DNA of 64,000 nucleotides from an uncultured Clostridia bacterium (GTDB lineage Bacteria; Bacillota; Clostridia; Oscillospirales; CAG-272), in NCBI GenBank assembly GCA_947631765.1, contig CANRMP010000004.1, positions 62,001 through 126,000 on the forward strand. Reading direction: 5' to 3'. Under the pieces are notes generated by a model. That model searched no databases and was not told where the DNA came from. It was given only the letters and a program-made list of their open reading frames with translations. Positions 33,907-43,690 of the stretch are shown one piece after another. The stretch's first letter is position 1; each line of letters opens with the position of its first letter. The position numbers and the translations under genes were made by a program.

Positions 33907-33953
33907 GCCCGACCCAAAACACGGCAAAACGCCTGTTTTCGGTCGGGCTTTTT
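33907..33953 (+). terminator. terminator of the pyrimidine operon
   Basis: A long stem GCCCGACC/GGTCGGGC (33907-33914, 33941-33948) extended inward by AAAACA/TGTTTT and GGC/GCC, followed by TTTTTCGGTTTTTT. Confidence 0.92.
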
Positions 33954-33978
33954 CGGTTTTTTATAGGGTCAGACTGCG

Positions 33979-35292
33979 TCACTTCTCGCTGCAAAATTCG
34001 ACTTTCTTGCCTTCAAGAATCATATTGGTAGTCCTGACGGCGCACATCTTTCCGCACATCGAGCAGGTGTGGCGCTCTGATGGCGGAACGCTTTCATAAT
34101 AGCGTCTTGCTTTATCCGGGTCAAGCGCCAATTTGAACATTTCCTCCCAATCGAGCATATGGCGCGCCTTTGCCATGGCGTCATCCTGCTCCTTGGCGCC
34201 CTTTACGCCCTTTGCGATATCGGCGGCATGGGCGGCAATTTTGCTTGCGATTATTCCCTCCTTCACGTCGTCAAGGTCGGGAAGGCGCAGATGCTCCGCG
34301 GGGGTAACGTAGCAAAGGAAATCGGCGCCCGAGGCGGCGGCAATGGCTCCGCCTATAGCAGAGGTAATATGGTCATATCCGGGGGCAATATCGGTAACAA
34401 GAGGTCCGAGAACGTAAAAGGGCGCGTTGTGGCATATCCGCTTTTGCAGCTTCATATTCGCCTCTATTTCGCCAAGCGCCATATGCCCGGGACCTTCCAC
34501 CATGACCTGAACGTTCTTTTCCCATGCGCGCTCGGTAAGGGCTCCGAGCTCAATAAGCTCGCTTATCTGTCCTGAGTCTGTGGCGTCGTCGATACAGCCG
34601 GGGCGAAGCGCGTCGCCAAGGCTTATTGTGACGTCGTACGCATTCAGAATTTCAAGCACCTTGTCGTAATACTCATAGAAGGGGTTCTCGTTTCCTGTCA
34701 TCATCATCCAGGCAAAAAGCAGGGAGCCGCCTCTTGAGACAATATTCATTTTGCGCTTGTCGCGCATAAACGCCTCAACTGCCCGACGGTTTATACCGGC
34801 GTGTATTGTCATAAAATCAACTCCGTCTTTGGCGTGCGCTTCGACAACCTTTAAAAAATCATCGGCAGTTATTTCAAGCAGGTCCTTGTCAAGATAGCCT
34901 ATCGCGTCGTACATCGGAACGGTTCCTATCATTGCGGGGGACTTTGCGATAAGCTCGCGCCTGAAGGTATTGGTCTTGCCGTAATTGCTGAGATCCATAA
35001 TTGACTCCGCGCCGAATTTCAGCGCCATATCCACCTTCTGCATCTCAATTTCATAGTCCTTGCTGTCTCCGGAAATTCCGAGATTGACGTTTATCTTGGT
35101 TCTCAGTCCCGTCCCTATCCCTTCGGGAGATATTGAGGTGTGGTTTATATTGCAGGGGATGGCGACAGTTCCTTTGGCAACAAATTCTCTTATTTTTTCG
35201 GGCTCTGTGTGCTCTTTTTTTGCCACAATTTCCATTTCGGGAGTGATAATTCCCTTCTTTGCCGCTTCCATTTGCGTTTTGTATTCTCTCAT
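33979..35292 (-). CDS. thiC: phosphomethylpyrimidine synthase (HMP-P synthase)
   Basis: A 437-residue radical-SAM-type enzyme with the cluster motif at the C terminus, CSMCGKMC (~418-425). Family segments include [51 protein letters not shown] and the [14 protein letters not shown] loop. It converts aminoimidazole ribotide to hydroxymethylpyrimidine phosphate. Bacterial enzymes of the E. coli type exceed 600 residues; ~430 is normal for clostridial ThiC. The start overlaps the thiED stop as ATGA. It is the last gene of the thiamine operon. Confidence 0.96.
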   Translation of the reverse strand: MREYKTQMEAAKKGIITPEMEIVAKKEHTEPEKIREFVAKGTVAIPCNINHTSISPEGIGTGLRTKINVNLGISGDSKDYEIEMQKVDMALKFGAESIMDLSNYGKTNTFRRELIAKSPAMIGTVPMYDAIGYLDKDLLEITADDFLKVVEAHAKDGVDFMTIHAGINRRAVEAFMRDKRKMNIVSRGGSLLFAWMMMTGNENPFYEYYDKVLEILNAYDVTISLGDALRPGCIDDATDSGQISELIELGALTERAWEKNVQVMVEGPGHMALGEIEANMKLQKRICHNAPFYVLGPLVTDIAPGYDHITSAIGGAIAAASGADFLCYVTPAEHLRLPDLDDVKEGIIASKIAAHAADIAKGVKGAKEQDDAMAKARHMLDWEEMFKLALDPDKARRYYESVPPSERHTCSMCGKMCAVRTTNMILEGKKVEFCSEK

Positions 35293-36764
35293 TGCTTTAT
35301 ATCCTTTCGCGGTTTTGATTCTTCATTATTCCAAGATGCAAAGGCGTGATCTATCGGACCTCTGCCATGTCCTATGTCAAGCATTTGCGAAATGGCGAAG
35401 GTCAGATATTTTTTGGCAAGCTCTGTTGCCTCAAAAAGGTCGTACCCTTTGGCAAGGTTTGCCGCTATTGCGCTTGAAAGGGTGCATCCCGTGCCGTGGG
35501 TGTTTTTGTTGTCTATCTTCTCTGCGTAAAACCAGCGCTCGTTTTTCCCGTCATAAAGATAATCATTTGCCCCCTTTGCGCCGTGTCCGCCTTTTATAAG
35601 CACGGCGCAGGAGCACTCACTGCATATTTTTTTTGCGGAGCGCATCATGTCCTCTTCGTCTTTTATAATAATGCCCGAAAGTCGCTCCGCTTCGGGAATG
35701 TTGGGAGTGATAAGCGCTGCGAGCGGGAAAAGCTCGCTTTTATATACGCCTATGGCGTCATTTTCGGAAAGTGAGGTCCCCGAGGTGGAGCTTAGCACCG
35801 GGTCGACAACAATATTTTTCGCGCCGTAAAAGCCAAGCTTTTTTGCGCTGACAAGTATGTGTAGGGTTTTCGGGAGCATTCCGACCTTTACGGCGTCCGG
35901 CGGGATATCTGAAAACACAGCGTCAATCTGTTTTGCCAAAAAGTCGGGCGGGACGTCAAGTATTCCGCTTATCCCGAGCGTATTTTGAGCGGTAAGCGCG
36001 CTTATTGCCGAGGTGGCGTAAACGCCGTTTGCCGTTATTGTCTTTATATCCGCCTGAATGCCGGCACCCGAGGAGCTGTCGCTTCCTGCAATTGTAAGAA
36101 CGCTCTTCATCGGCTTTGCTCCTTTTTTTGAAATTCTGATGCTCTCGGCTTTAAGCTCTTCTGCCGCCTTCTTTATGTCGGGCGCGGCAAAGAGCGAGGA
36201 GACAATGGCTACTCCCGCGGCTCCGCTGCCCTCTATTTTGCATATATTGTCCTTATCTATTCCGCCGATTGCAACAACCGGTATTGTCACCAAGGAGCAT
36301 ATTTCTTTTAGCTCTTTGGCGCTTATCCGTATGGCGCCTTTTTTTGTGGGAGAGGGGAATATCGCCCCGACTCCGAGATAGTCGGCGCCCTCATTTTGCG
36401 CCGCTTTCGCCCTCTCGACTGTCTTTGCGGTGGCACCTATTATAAAATTCTTCCCAACCTTCTGACGAATAAAGGAGACCGGCAGGTCGTCGGCTCCGAC
36501 GTGTACCCCGTCTGCCCTACTCTCAAGCGCCACTTCAAGACTATCGTTGATAATCAGCGGAACATCAAAAGCTTGACATATGCTCTTGACTCGTTTGGCA
36601 AGGCTTACAAAAGCCTCTTTATTAAGCCCTTTTTCCCGAAGCTGGAGCATTGTGACCCCGCCTTGCAGGGCAGACTCGACCTTGCGGCAAAGTCCTTCCT
36701 CCTCTCCCTCTCTTATATCCTCCGTCACTGCGTAGAGAAGGAGCATATCGCTTTGAAATTTCAT
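35289..36764 (-). CDS. thiED: bifunctional thiamine-phosphate synthase / HMP-(phosphate) kinase fusion
   Basis: A 491-residue fusion. Residues ~1-210 are Thi[42 protein letters not shown] and VVAIGGID. Residues ~222-480 are ThiD, a ribokinase-like kinase: [46 protein letters not shown] and the catalytic [17 protein letters not shown]. The protein phosphorylates HMP-P to HMP-PP and joins it to thiazole phosphate, so the intermediate can pass between domains. A short linker (residues ~210-222) joins them. The gene overlaps tenI and thiC by four bases on each side. Confidence 0.95.
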   Translation of the reverse strand: MKFQSDMLLLYAVTEDIREGEEEGLCRKVESALQGGVTMLQLREKGLNKEAFVSLAKRVKSICQAFDVPLIINDSLEVALESRADGVHVGADDLPVSFIRQKVGKNFIIGATAKTVERAKAAQNEGADYLGVGAIFPSPTKKGAIRISAKELKEICSLVTIPVVAIGGIDKDNICKIEGSGAAGVAIVSSLFAAPDIKKAAEELKAESIRISKKGAKPMKSVLTIAGSDSSSGAGIQADIKTITANGVYATSAISALTAQNTLGISGILDVPPDFLAKQIDAVFSDIPPDAVKVGMLPKTLHILVSAKKLGFYGAKNIVVDPVLSSTSGTSLSENDAIGVYKSELFPLAALITPNIPEAERLSGIIIKDEEDMMRSAKKICSECSCAVLIKGGHGAKGANDYLYDGKNERWFYAEKIDNKNTHGTGCTLSSAIAANLAKGYDLFEATELAKKYLTFAISQMLDIGHGRGPIDHAFASWNNEESKPRKDIKQ

Positions 36765-37354
36765 ATTGCTTCCCTAAAAGATAAAATGTATTTTTCAATA
36801 TCGGGGGAGGTCATGGCGCCGCTCATTACGCAAATTCCCGTGACTTTTGCAGATAGTACCTCACATAAATTTTCGGGAGTTATCCCACCTATCGCGTAAA
36901 CCGGAAGAGAGATGCTTTTACAAATATCGCTTAAAAAAGCCGTACCCCGACCGGCAATTCCCGCTTTACAGTCAGTCTCAAAGATATGCCCCGCCGTTAT
37001 ATAACTGCACCCGAGCTTTTCTGCCTCTCTTGCATCCTCCAAGGAGTGGCAGGAGGCGCCAATTGCAGAAAAGCCCGAGAGGTCGCCCGCCTCTTTCAGA
37101 ATTGAGAGCGGAAAATGAATACTTTTCACTCCGAGCGCCCTTGCGCTTTGATAAAAGCTGTGCAAAATAAGCGGCATTTCGGCTCTCACGCAGATTTTTT
37201 GCGCCTTTTTTGCAAGCTCATAATATTCCCTCTCGGGCAGATCCTTTTCCCTGAGGATTATCCCGTCAACGTGGCAGGCGGCAAGCGCTTTTATTCTTTC
37301 GAGCAGGTCTCCCTTGCAAAGGCGGCGATTTGTAACGCAGAGAATTTTAAACAT
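36761..37354 (-). CDS. tenI: TenI-type thiazole tautomerase
   Basis: A 197-residue ThiE-fold protein. The segment AGHIFETDCKAGIAGRG (~118-134) closely matches B. subtilis TenI, including the catalytic His in GH[IV]FETDCK, and differs from ThiE. GASCHSLEDA and AIGGITPENL support this. TenI aromatises the thiazole carboxylate tautomer made by ThiG. Its place between thiH and thiED, next to a complete ThiE domain, fits tautomerase better than a second ThiE. It overlaps both neighbours (8 and 4 bases). Confidence 0.88.
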   Translation of the reverse strand: MFKILCVTNRRLCKGDLLERIKALAACHVDGIILREKDLPEREYYELAKKAQKICVRAEMPLILHSFYQSARALGVKSIHFPLSILKEAGDLSGFSAIGASCHSLEDAREAEKLGCSYITAGHIFETDCKAGIAGRGTAFLSDICKSISLPVYAIGGITPENLCEVLSAKVTGICVMSGAMTSPDIEKYILSFREAI

Positions 37355-38603
37355 ACAGATAGTCGTTAAGGACGGGCTGTAAGCCCTCCGCTTCCATATC
37401 CTTTTTCATTTTTTCAAGGCTTCTGCCGTCGTTTATTTCAAATTGCTCGTCCCCGACCGAGTCTTGACTCTCATTTCCGGTATATTTGCTCTCGTGGTCA
37501 CCGATTCCGGTTGAAACGCCCGCCGAAACCTTGGTTGCGGCGATTTTGGCGATACCGTTTCTAAACCTTGCGCTCTCTCTTGAAGAGACTGTAATACCCA
37601 CGTAGGGCAGAAAAATGCGGTAAGCGCAGAGGACCTGACAGAGCTGTTTTTCGTGAACGTCAAGCGGATTTATCTTGTCGTTGTTAATAATCGGACGAAG
37701 TCTCGGGCAGGAAAGCGACATTTCCGCATGAGGGTACTTTCTTTGCAGAAAGTAGGCGTGGAGAGCCGAGGCGAGCGCGTCCTTTCGAAAATCCGAAAGT
37801 CCGAGAAGCGCGGAGAACGCCACTCCCCGCATACCGGCGCGAAGCGCCCTTTCCTGCGCTTCAAAGCGGTACGGGAAAACTCTTTTGCGCCCCATTAAGT
37901 GAAGCTGTTCATACCGTTTTTCGTCGTAGGTTTCCTGAAACACGGTGACGTAATCCGCTCCGCACTCGTGAAGATATCTGTAATCGTCTGTATTTACGGG
38001 ATAAATTTCAAGCCCTACTAAGCGAAAATACTTTCTTGCAAGCTTACACGCCTCTCCGATGTACTCTACACTGCTCATTGACGGGCTCTCTCCAGTAAGC
38101 AGGAGTATTTCCTCCATGCCCGAGGAGGCAATGACCTTCATCTCATGCTCTATCTGACTTTTATCAAGCCTCATGCGCCTTATGTGATTGTAGCAGTTAA
38201 AGCCGCAGTACACGCAGTAATTTTCGCAATAATTGGCAATATAAAGCGGGGTGAAGACGTACACGTTGTTCCCGAAGTGCTTGCCTGTTTCATTTCTTGC
38301 CCGATTTGCCATTTGCTCAAGAAAGGGCTCCGCGGCAGGGGAAAGAAGAGCTTTAAAGTCCTCTATTGTGCATCTTTCCCTCTCAATTGCGGCAATAACG
38401 TCCTTTGCGGTGTAGGCCGAGCTGTCGTAGCTCTTCATTTCGGAAAGGACCTTTTCCATCACGTCAGAGTCGATTTTTTCCATGTCCTCAAGGTATTTCA
38501 TGTGGTCGGTTCGTGAGGCAGGGTCGTTTTCAAGTCTGTGCTTTTTTTCAAGCGCGCTTTTTGAAAGAAAGGTCGAATCTACAAAAAAACTGTTGTCGTT
38601 CAT
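37347..38603 (-). CDS. thiH: 2-iminoacetate synthase, radical SAM
   Basis: A 418-residue radical SAM enzyme. The cluster motif is CENYCVYCGF (~130-139), with RMRLDKSQIEHEM, LLLTGES, LEIYPVNTDDY and a C-terminal BATS-type region (LSCPRLRP, SSRESARFRNGI). It cleaves tyrosine to dehydroglycine for the thiazole ring under anaerobic conditions, where aerobes would use ThiO. The start lies six bases after the thiG stop and the end overlaps tenI. Confidence 0.95.
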   Translation of the reverse strand: MNDNSFFVDSTFLSKSALEKKHRLENDPASRTDHMKYLEDMEKIDSDVMEKVLSEMKSYDSSAYTAKDVIAAIERERCTIEDFKALLSPAAEPFLEQMANRARNETGKHFGNNVYVFTPLYIANYCENYCVYCGFNCYNHIRRMRLDKSQIEHEMKVIASSGMEEILLLTGESPSMSSVEYIGEACKLARKYFRLVGLEIYPVNTDDYRYLHECGADYVTVFQETYDEKRYEQLHLMGRKRVFPYRFEAQERALRAGMRGVAFSALLGLSDFRKDALASALHAYFLQRKYPHAEMSLSCPRLRPIINNDKINPLDVHEKQLCQVLCAYRIFLPYVGITVSSRESARFRNGIAKIAATKVSAGVSTGIGDHESKYTGNESQDSVGDEQFEINDGRSLEKMKKDMEAEGLQPVLNDYLYV

Positions 38604-38609
38604 AGCTTG

Positions 38610-39380
38610 TCATTCCCTCAAAAATCCGGTAAGCGGGTCGGACGCCGAGGCGCCGCGGCTCAGCACTCTGCCCGGCTTTGCAAGATACGCCTTCCTGCCC
38701 GCCTCAATTGCAAGCTTCATTGCAGACGCCATAAGAGGCAGATTTCCGGCAGTTGCAAGGGCGGTATTTGCCATAATTGCCGCCGCTCCCATCTCCATTG
38801 CCTCGCACGCCTCTGAGGGCTTGCCTATTCCGGCGTCAACTATAACGGGAAGAGGTATTTCGTCAATCAGTATCTGAATAAATTCCTTGGTGGCAAGTCC
38901 CTTGTTTGAGCCGATAGGCGCGGCAAGGGGCATAACGCAGGCGGCGCCGGCGCTTACAAGATCCCGCGCGATATTGAGATCGGGATACATATAGGGCATG
39001 ACTACAAAGCCCTCCTTGGCAAGGATCTCCGTCGCCTTCACCGTCTCATAATTGTCGGGGAGCAGGTACTTTGAGTCGCGCATTATCTCGATTTTTACAA
39101 AATCCCCACAGCCAAGCTCCCTTGCAAGGCGAGCAATTCGCACCGCCTCGTCCGCGTTTCTTGCCCCCGAGGTGTTGGGAAGCAGAGTAATACCTTTTGG
39201 AATATAGTCAAGAATATTTTCTCCCTTTTGTGTGTTTGCGCGGCGAACCGCAAGGGTTATTATCTCGGCTCCCGCATCCCTTACCGCCGCCTCTATAAGA
39301 TTTAAAGAATATTTACCCGACCCTAAAATGAATCTCGAATTAAATTCATGTCCGCCGAGTATAAGCTTATCGTCTGTCAT
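38610..39380 (-). CDS. thiG: thiazole synthase
   Basis: A 256-residue TIM-barrel protein. [72 protein letters not shown] and [19 protein letters not shown] are all typical. It builds the thiazole ring from DXP, dehydroglycine and ThiS thiocarboxylate. It is 51 bases after thiS. Confidence 0.97.
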   Translation of the reverse strand: MTDDKLILGGHEFNSRFILGSGKYSLNLIEAAVRDAGAEIITLAVRRANTQKGENILDYIPKGITLLPNTSGARNADEAVRIARLARELGCGDFVKIEIMRDSKYLLPDNYETVKATEILAKEGFVVMPYMYPDLNIARDLVSAGAACVMPLAAPIGSNKGLATKEFIQILIDEIPLPVIVDAGIGKPSEACEAMEMGAAAIMANTALATAGNLPLMASAMKLAIEAGRKAYLAKPGRVLSRGASASDPLTGFLRE

Positions 39381-39431
39381 TTTACGCCCTTCTTTTTGTT
39401 GAATTTTAAAATTTTTTGCTTTTTGGCGCTT

Positions 39432-39626
39432 TCAGCCACCGCCCACAAAGCTCACAATCTCAATGATATCCCCGTCTTCAAGCTTGGTCTTGCCGTACTT
39501 TTCCTTTGGCAAAATCTCGCCGTTTTTCTCAATCGCTATGCGCCGTGTGTCATAATTTGTGCTTTCAAGATATTCAAGCAGTGTTTTCCCGGCAATATCA
39601 AGAAAATCTCCGTTAACCTTAACCAT
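39432..39626 (-). CDS. thiS: sulfur carrier protein ThiS
   Basis: A 64-residue ubiquitin-like carrier. It ends in SFVGGG; the C-terminal Gly-Gly is adenylated and turned into a thiocarboxylate. Internal motifs NGEILPKEKY and LEDGDIIEIV fit the family. The adenylating partner ThiF is not in the window, so activation must come from a gene elsewhere. First gene of the operon, 20 bases after the riboswitch terminator. Confidence 0.93.
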   Translation of the reverse strand: MVKVNGDFLDIAGKTLLEYLESTNYDTRRIAIEKNGEILPKEKYGKTKLEDGDIIEIVSFVGGG

Positions 39627-39646
39627 AAAATTTCTCCATGCTACGC

Positions 39647-39775
39647 AAAAAGGAGCCGCGACTTGGCAGCCCCATAAACAGCATTTTAAGCGTACCTACG
39701 TTGGCATTATCCAAATCAGGTCAAAGGTCGAAGGTCACACCTTCCTCTCAGCCTGTAATACAAGCTCCCTTGCGT
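39647..39775 (-). promoter_or_regulatory. TPP riboswitch with intrinsic-terminator expression platform
   Basis: On the minus strand the aptamer runs from about 39775 to 39690. It includes CGCAAGGGAGC, the pyrimidine-sensor CTGAGAGG and the pyrophosphate-sensor segment with CCTGAT, GGATAATGCCA and CGTAGG. After it, the stem GGGGCTGC/GCGGCTCC (39673-39666, 39659-39652, two wobble pairs) is followed by TTTTT (39651-39647). TPP binding should favour this terminator and shut off thiS-thiC. Confidence 0.95.
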
Positions 39776-39795
39776 TTTTATTTTTCTTTGACTTT

Positions 39796-39824
39796 ATTAT
39801 ATACCATTACTTTAAAAAATTCAA
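39796..39824 (-). promoter_or_regulatory. promoter of the thiamine operon
   Basis: On the minus strand TTGAAT (39824-39819), 17 bases, TATAAT (39801-39796). Transcription would begin near 39790, just before the riboswitch. Confidence 0.8.
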
Positions 39825-39891
39825 TAGCTATACCGCTTTAGCTGCAAAAAAACTTTAACTCCCGCAAAAAAGCCTAAAATGAGCGGCAATC

Positions 39892-39933
39892 AAAAGGGCA
39901 AGACGGCGCTTTTTTAAGAGGCGCCGCCCTTTT
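39892..39933 (-). terminator. terminator of the htrA-RR-HK unit
   Basis: On the minus strand AAAAGGG, CGGCGC, a loop with TTAAAAAA, GCGCCG, a five-base bulge and CCCTTTT. The histidine kinase stop codon (39914-39916) is in the loop. Confidence 0.7.
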
Positions 39934-41404
39934 CTTCATTTAGTCGGTTAAATTCAATCCAAAACGTGCTTCCGTGCCCTTCCCGACTTCTGACTCCGAA
40001 TTTTCCCTTATGGAGTATCATAATCGATTTTACAATAGACAGCCCGAGCCCCGTGCCGACTGCGGCACGCTTATGCTCGGTGTCGGCTTTATAATACCTT
40101 TCCCAAATGAGGGAGAGCTGTTCCTTGGGTATTCCGTGCCCGCTGTCGCTCACCTCAATGCGAATTGTGCTTTCGCTGTTTATCTGCCGCACGTTTACCG
40201 TGTTGTCCTCTCCCGTGTGAGTTACGGCGTTGTTTATAAGATTGAGCAGGGCTCGCACGATCATGCCGCCATCCCCCATAACAAACGCGCTCTCGCATTC
40301 ATCGTAATTAATAATATAGCCGTTCTTTTCGGTGAGAGTTCGGTAGGTTTCGACGGTTGATTTTACAGTGGCGCTAAGGTCAACCTTCTGAAAATCGGGC
40401 GTGTAATTGCCGCTTTGAAGCTTTGAATAGTCTAACATTTCGTTGACTATTGAGGTAAGCCTTGCGGTCTCGTCTATAATTGTCGTCAGATTTTCGGGAT
40501 TGCACTCGCCCGGAATGTCTCTCATGACCTCTCCGTAGCCCTGAATGAGGGTCAGCGGGGTGCGAAGGTCGTGGGAAATGTTCGAGATAAGCTCCCTTCT
40601 GAGCTTTTCAACCTTCGAAAGCTCCACTCCGGTGTAGTTCAGGGTGGCTGAGAGCTCGTTTACCTCCTTGTAGCCTCCCCTTGTGTTAAAGCGCACGTCA
40701 TAATCGCCGCTTGCAAAAAGTCTCGCCTTTTTGTTTATGTCAATTATCGGCTTTGTCACCTTGCGGGAAACAAAGACCGTGAGTATGACGGCAAAAATAA
40801 CAAGCACAAAGGAAATGACAATAAGCAGAAGCGTTATTGTCTTGGTCGTGGCTCCCACCGGGGTTATTACCGAGTTGAGAAAGAGGACGTAGGTCTCCTC
40901 ATCCTTTGAGCAGACAAGCGTGTATATAACGCTGTGTATCTCATCCGAGGAAGCAAGCGAAAAGTCAGAACCAACGTACCCCTTTTCCTCGTCATAAGAT
41001 ACGCTCATAAACCTTGAACCGCCGTTTTGCAGGGAGTATTTGTATAGCACCATACATTCCCTGTATGAGAGGTAGTAGAGATTGCAGTCGTTATATATCG
41101 TGTCGGTAAGCCTTGTGAGCGACTTTTTCTCTGGAATAAGCAGAGAAATGCACATATTATGCTCTTCGGCAATTTCTGTCGCCTTGGTTGAAATATCCCC
41201 GCCGTCATACAGAGTTTCGCAGAGCTGTTCGGCGTTGTTTTTCATTTGCGCTATGCAAAAGGATTTATAAATCCTTTCAAGAAAAACCACCTGAAAAAGC
41301 CAGAGCAAAATAAGCGTTATAACCGTGAAAAAGATAAACGCGGCAAAAACAGTCAGCCTGACGCTCGGAGCCTTAAATGATTTTTTATTGTCTTTGTGTT
41401 TCAA
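39914..41404 (-). CDS. sensor histidine kinase
   Basis: A 496-residue membrane kinase. Two helices (~18-42 and ~185-210) flank an extracellular sensor domain of about 140 residues. A HAMP linker follows (~212-265), then the phospho-acceptor ISHDLRTPLTLIQGYGEV (His ~283) and the ATPase N, G1 and G2 boxes NLINNAVTHTG, DSGHGIP and GTGLGLSIV. It forms a two-component pair with the response regulator, whose gene overlaps it by 20 bases. The upstream htrA gene suggests a link to envelope stress; the signal itself is unknown. Confidence 0.93.
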   Translation of the reverse strand: MKHKDNKKSFKAPSVRLTVFAAFIFFTVITLILLWLFQVVFLERIYKSFCIAQMKNNAEQLCETLYDGGDISTKATEIAEEHNMCISLLIPEKKSLTRLTDTIYNDCNLYYLSYRECMVLYKYSLQNGGSRFMSVSYDEEKGYVGSDFSLASSDEIHSVIYTLVCSKDEETYVLFLNSVITPVGATTKTITLLLIVISFVLVIFAVILTVFVSRKVTKPIIDINKKARLFASGDYDVRFNTRGGYKEVNELSATLNYTGVELSKVEKLRRELISNISHDLRTPLTLIQGYGEVMRDIPGECNPENLTTIIDETARLTSIVNEMLDYSKLQSGNYTPDFQKVDLSATVKSTVETYRTLTEKNGYIINYDECESAFVMGDGGMIVRALLNLINNAVTHTGEDNTVNVRQINSESTIRIEVSDSGHGIPKEQLSLIWERYYKADTEHKRAAVGTGLGLSIVKSIMILHKGKFGVRSREGHGSTFWIEFNRLNEEKGGAS

Positions 41405-42077
41405 AACGGTATCCCACTCCCCTTAAAGTCACAATGAATTTACTGCACGCGCCAAGCGACTTGCGAAGCAGTTTTATATGCGTATCAAGCGTGCGGTCGT
41501 CTCCGTAAAAATCATAGCCCCATACCTCGCTGATAAGCTTCTCCCTTGAGAGGGCGATGTTTGCGTTTTTCACCATGTAGAAAAGCAGGTCATATTCCTT
41601 GGGGGAAAGCTGGGTCGGCTTTTCGTCAATATAAACTATTCGCGCAGTAAAGTCGATTTTCAGCCCTTCACATTCGAAAACATCACGCTTTCGGTCGCCC
41701 TTTTCGACCTTGTGAGGCGCAGCTCTTTTCATTATGGCGTCGATTCTCAGCATTAATTCCTTCGGGGAGAAGGGCTTTACCACATAGTCGTCACAGCCTG
41801 TCTGAAAGCCTCCTATCTTGTCGTACTCCTCGCCTCTTGCCGAAAGCATGATAATCGGAATATCGCTTATCTTTCTTATGTCTCTTGCGGCGGAAAGTCC
41901 GTCAAGAATGGGCATCATTATATCCATAACTATAATGTCGAACTTTTCTTTTCTGCAAAGCTCGACCGCATCCATGCCGTTTATCGCCTCGGTTACGGTA
42001 TGCCCCTCAAATTCGGCGTATTTTCTGATCATCGCACGAATTTTTTCCTCATCGTCAACAATCAGTATGTTGTACAT
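41385..42077 (-). CDS. OmpR/PhoB-type response regulator
   Basis: A 230-residue regulator. The receiver domain has VDDEEKI (Asp pair), the phospho-acceptor in IIVMDIMMPILDG (Asp ~52), MLSARGEEYD and VVKPFSPKEL. The C-terminal winged helix contains LSPKEYDLLFYMVKN and DRTLDTHIKLLRKSLG with RGVGYRF. It is the partner of the overlapping histidine kinase and lies 35 bases after htrA. Confidence 0.95.
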   Translation of the reverse strand: MYNILIVDDEEKIRAMIRKYAEFEGHTVTEAINGMDAVELCRKEKFDIIVMDIMMPILDGLSAARDIRKISDIPIIMLSARGEEYDKIGGFQTGCDDYVVKPFSPKELMLRIDAIMKRAAPHKVEKGDRKRDVFECEGLKIDFTARIVYIDEKPTQLSPKEYDLLFYMVKNANIALSREKLISEVWGYDFYGDDRTLDTHIKLLRKSLGACSKFIVTLRGVGYRFETQRQ

Positions 42078-42112
42078 ATATTTTTATGTCCTTTCTTTTC
42101 TCTGCCGTTATT

Positions 42113-43525
42113 TCAGTTAGTTTCGGCAAGGATTATACGAATAATCAATGTGGTTCTGTTATTTCTCACTACAGTAAGCTCAACCGTGTCACCCGCGCTG
42201 TATGAGAGGAGCGCGTTACTAAGCGCCGATTCGGAGCTTATTTTCATGTCTCCTACCCGCTCTACCCTGTCTCCGAATTCAAGATGCGAGGAGTCCTCGG
42301 TATACGACACATTTGACATATCGGTAATATAAAAGCCCTCGTTAACCCGCTTTATTATCCAGTCGCCCGAAACAACAAAGTCTTCAAGGGCGGGATATGC
42401 GGTGTAGTTTGAGGCGGTTATATATATCCCCTCAAAGCCGAAATACGCGCGACCGCTCACATAGCCTTTTTCAATAAGGTCGGTGACTACCGGAACCGCG
42501 GTTGAAACGGGTATTGCAAAGCCTATGCCCTCGACCTGCGCCTCGGTCGACTTTGCGTTTACTATTCCCACAAGAGAGCCGTTGCAGTCAAACAGACCGC
42601 CGCCGGAGTTGCCGTGATTTACCGCCGCGTTGGTTTGAATAAGCGTCATCGTCTTTCCCTCGACGGTTATCTGCCTTTCAAGACTTGATATAATCCCGTC
42701 GGTGACTGTGTTTGAAAGCGCGCCGAGAGGATTGCCTATTGCCACAACCGCCTCGCCGAGTATCAGCGCGGTGCCGCGTATTGTCGTTGCGGGCAGCTTG
42801 TCGGAGGCGTTAATCTTAATAACCGCAAGGTCGGTGACGGGGTCGACTCCCACAATTTGCGCCTCAAAGCTTTGTTCGTTGCTCAAGGTGACGACAATTG
42901 TTTGCGCGTTTTCAATCACGTGATTGCAGGTCACAATATAGCCGTTGTCCGTCCATATCACGCCGCTTCCGGCGGATACCTTTGTCGCACCGCCCATTGT
43001 CCCCGTTAAATACGTGTTTATTGTTACAACCGTGGGATTTGCTATTTCGGCGGCTGTGACAAGCGGGCTGTCACCAGTCTCGGCGTAATTTACCTTAACC
43101 GTGGCGTCCTCAAAGGACAGGCTTCCTCTTGTAGGGGAGCCGCCCAAAAAGGCGGAACAAATAAGAGTTGCCATGAGCGCACCGGATATTATTGATATCA
43201 CGGCGCATGAGAGAATAAGAAATATGTTTTTGCCGCTACTCTTCTTTTTGGGCTTTTCAAAGGTTAAATTCGGAGTAAAGCTTCGGTTATTATTATTCTC
43301 TGCCCGGTATTCCCTGTGAGTAAAGGCACCGCTTTGGCTGTCATAGGAGACCTCAAATTCGCTCTGGTTTTTTGTATCTTTAAAATAGGTTTTATTTTCG
43401 GGTATATCGCTTCCGCTCATTGAATAAGAGGAGCTGTCAAAGGAGTATTCTTCTTCCTTTTTCTCGCTCTCCTCGGCGTTTTCCTTTGGATTTTCATTTT
43501 GAGCTGTTTTGTCGTCGCATTCCAT
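42113..43525 (-). CDS. htrA: membrane-anchored HtrA/DegP-type serine protease with PDZ domain
   Basis: A 470-residue protein. A cytoplasmic acidic N terminus (~1-95) precedes one membrane helix (~102-125, FLILSCAVISIISGALMATL). The trypsin-like domain holds the triad His in VTCNHVIENA, Asp in PVTDLAVIKI and Ser in HGNSGGGLF. A C-terminal PDZ domain (~385-465; LEFGDRVERVGDMKI) follows. It degrades misfolded proteins at the outer membrane face. It is probably the first gene of a unit with the two-component system, an arrangement seen for envelope-stress loops. Confidence 0.94.
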   Translation of the reverse strand: MECDDKTAQNENPKENAEESEKKEEEYSFDSSSYSMSGSDIPENKTYFKDTKNQSEFEVSYDSQSGAFTHREYRAENNNNRSFTPNLTFEKPKKKSSGKNIFLILSCAVISIISGALMATLICSAFLGGSPTRGSLSFEDATVKVNYAETGDSPLVTAAEIANPTVVTINTYLTGTMGGATKVSAGSGVIWTDNGYIVTCNHVIENAQTIVVTLSNEQSFEAQIVGVDPVTDLAVIKINASDKLPATTIRGTALILGEAVVAIGNPLGALSNTVTDGIISSLERQITVEGKTMTLIQTNAAVNHGNSGGGLFDCNGSLVGIVNAKSTEAQVEGIGFAIPVSTAVPVVTDLIEKGYVSGRAYFGFEGIYITASNYTAYPALEDFVVSGDWIIKRVNEGFYITDMSNVSYTEDSSHLEFGDRVERVGDMKISSESALSNALLSYSAGDTVELTVVRNNRTTLIIRIILAETN

Positions 43526-43650
43526 ATATATATTCTCCTTTCAATCAAGGCTACGGTAAAATTTTATAATATCAATGTGACGGTTGTATGACGGAACACT
43601 AAATAAAGTATGAAACAAAACGGGCAATAAATTCATTTTTGCATTTTAAT

Positions 43651-43684
43651 AAGGGCAAAGACAGAACCATGCCCCTTTGCCCTT
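43651..43684 (-). terminator. hairpin after galM
   Basis: A perfect 10-bp stem AAGGGCAAAG/CTTTGCCCTT just past the galM stop codon. The T-run is better on the plus strand (GTTTTTT) than on the minus strand (ATTAAAATG), so termination of galM may be partial. Confidence 0.6.
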
Positions 43685-43690
43685 GTTTTT

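Noticed and set aside
36761-37354. Second thiamine-phosphate synthase (ThiE)
   Set aside because: The GHIFETDCK block is that of TenI tautomerase, and a complete ThiE domain is already in the next gene.
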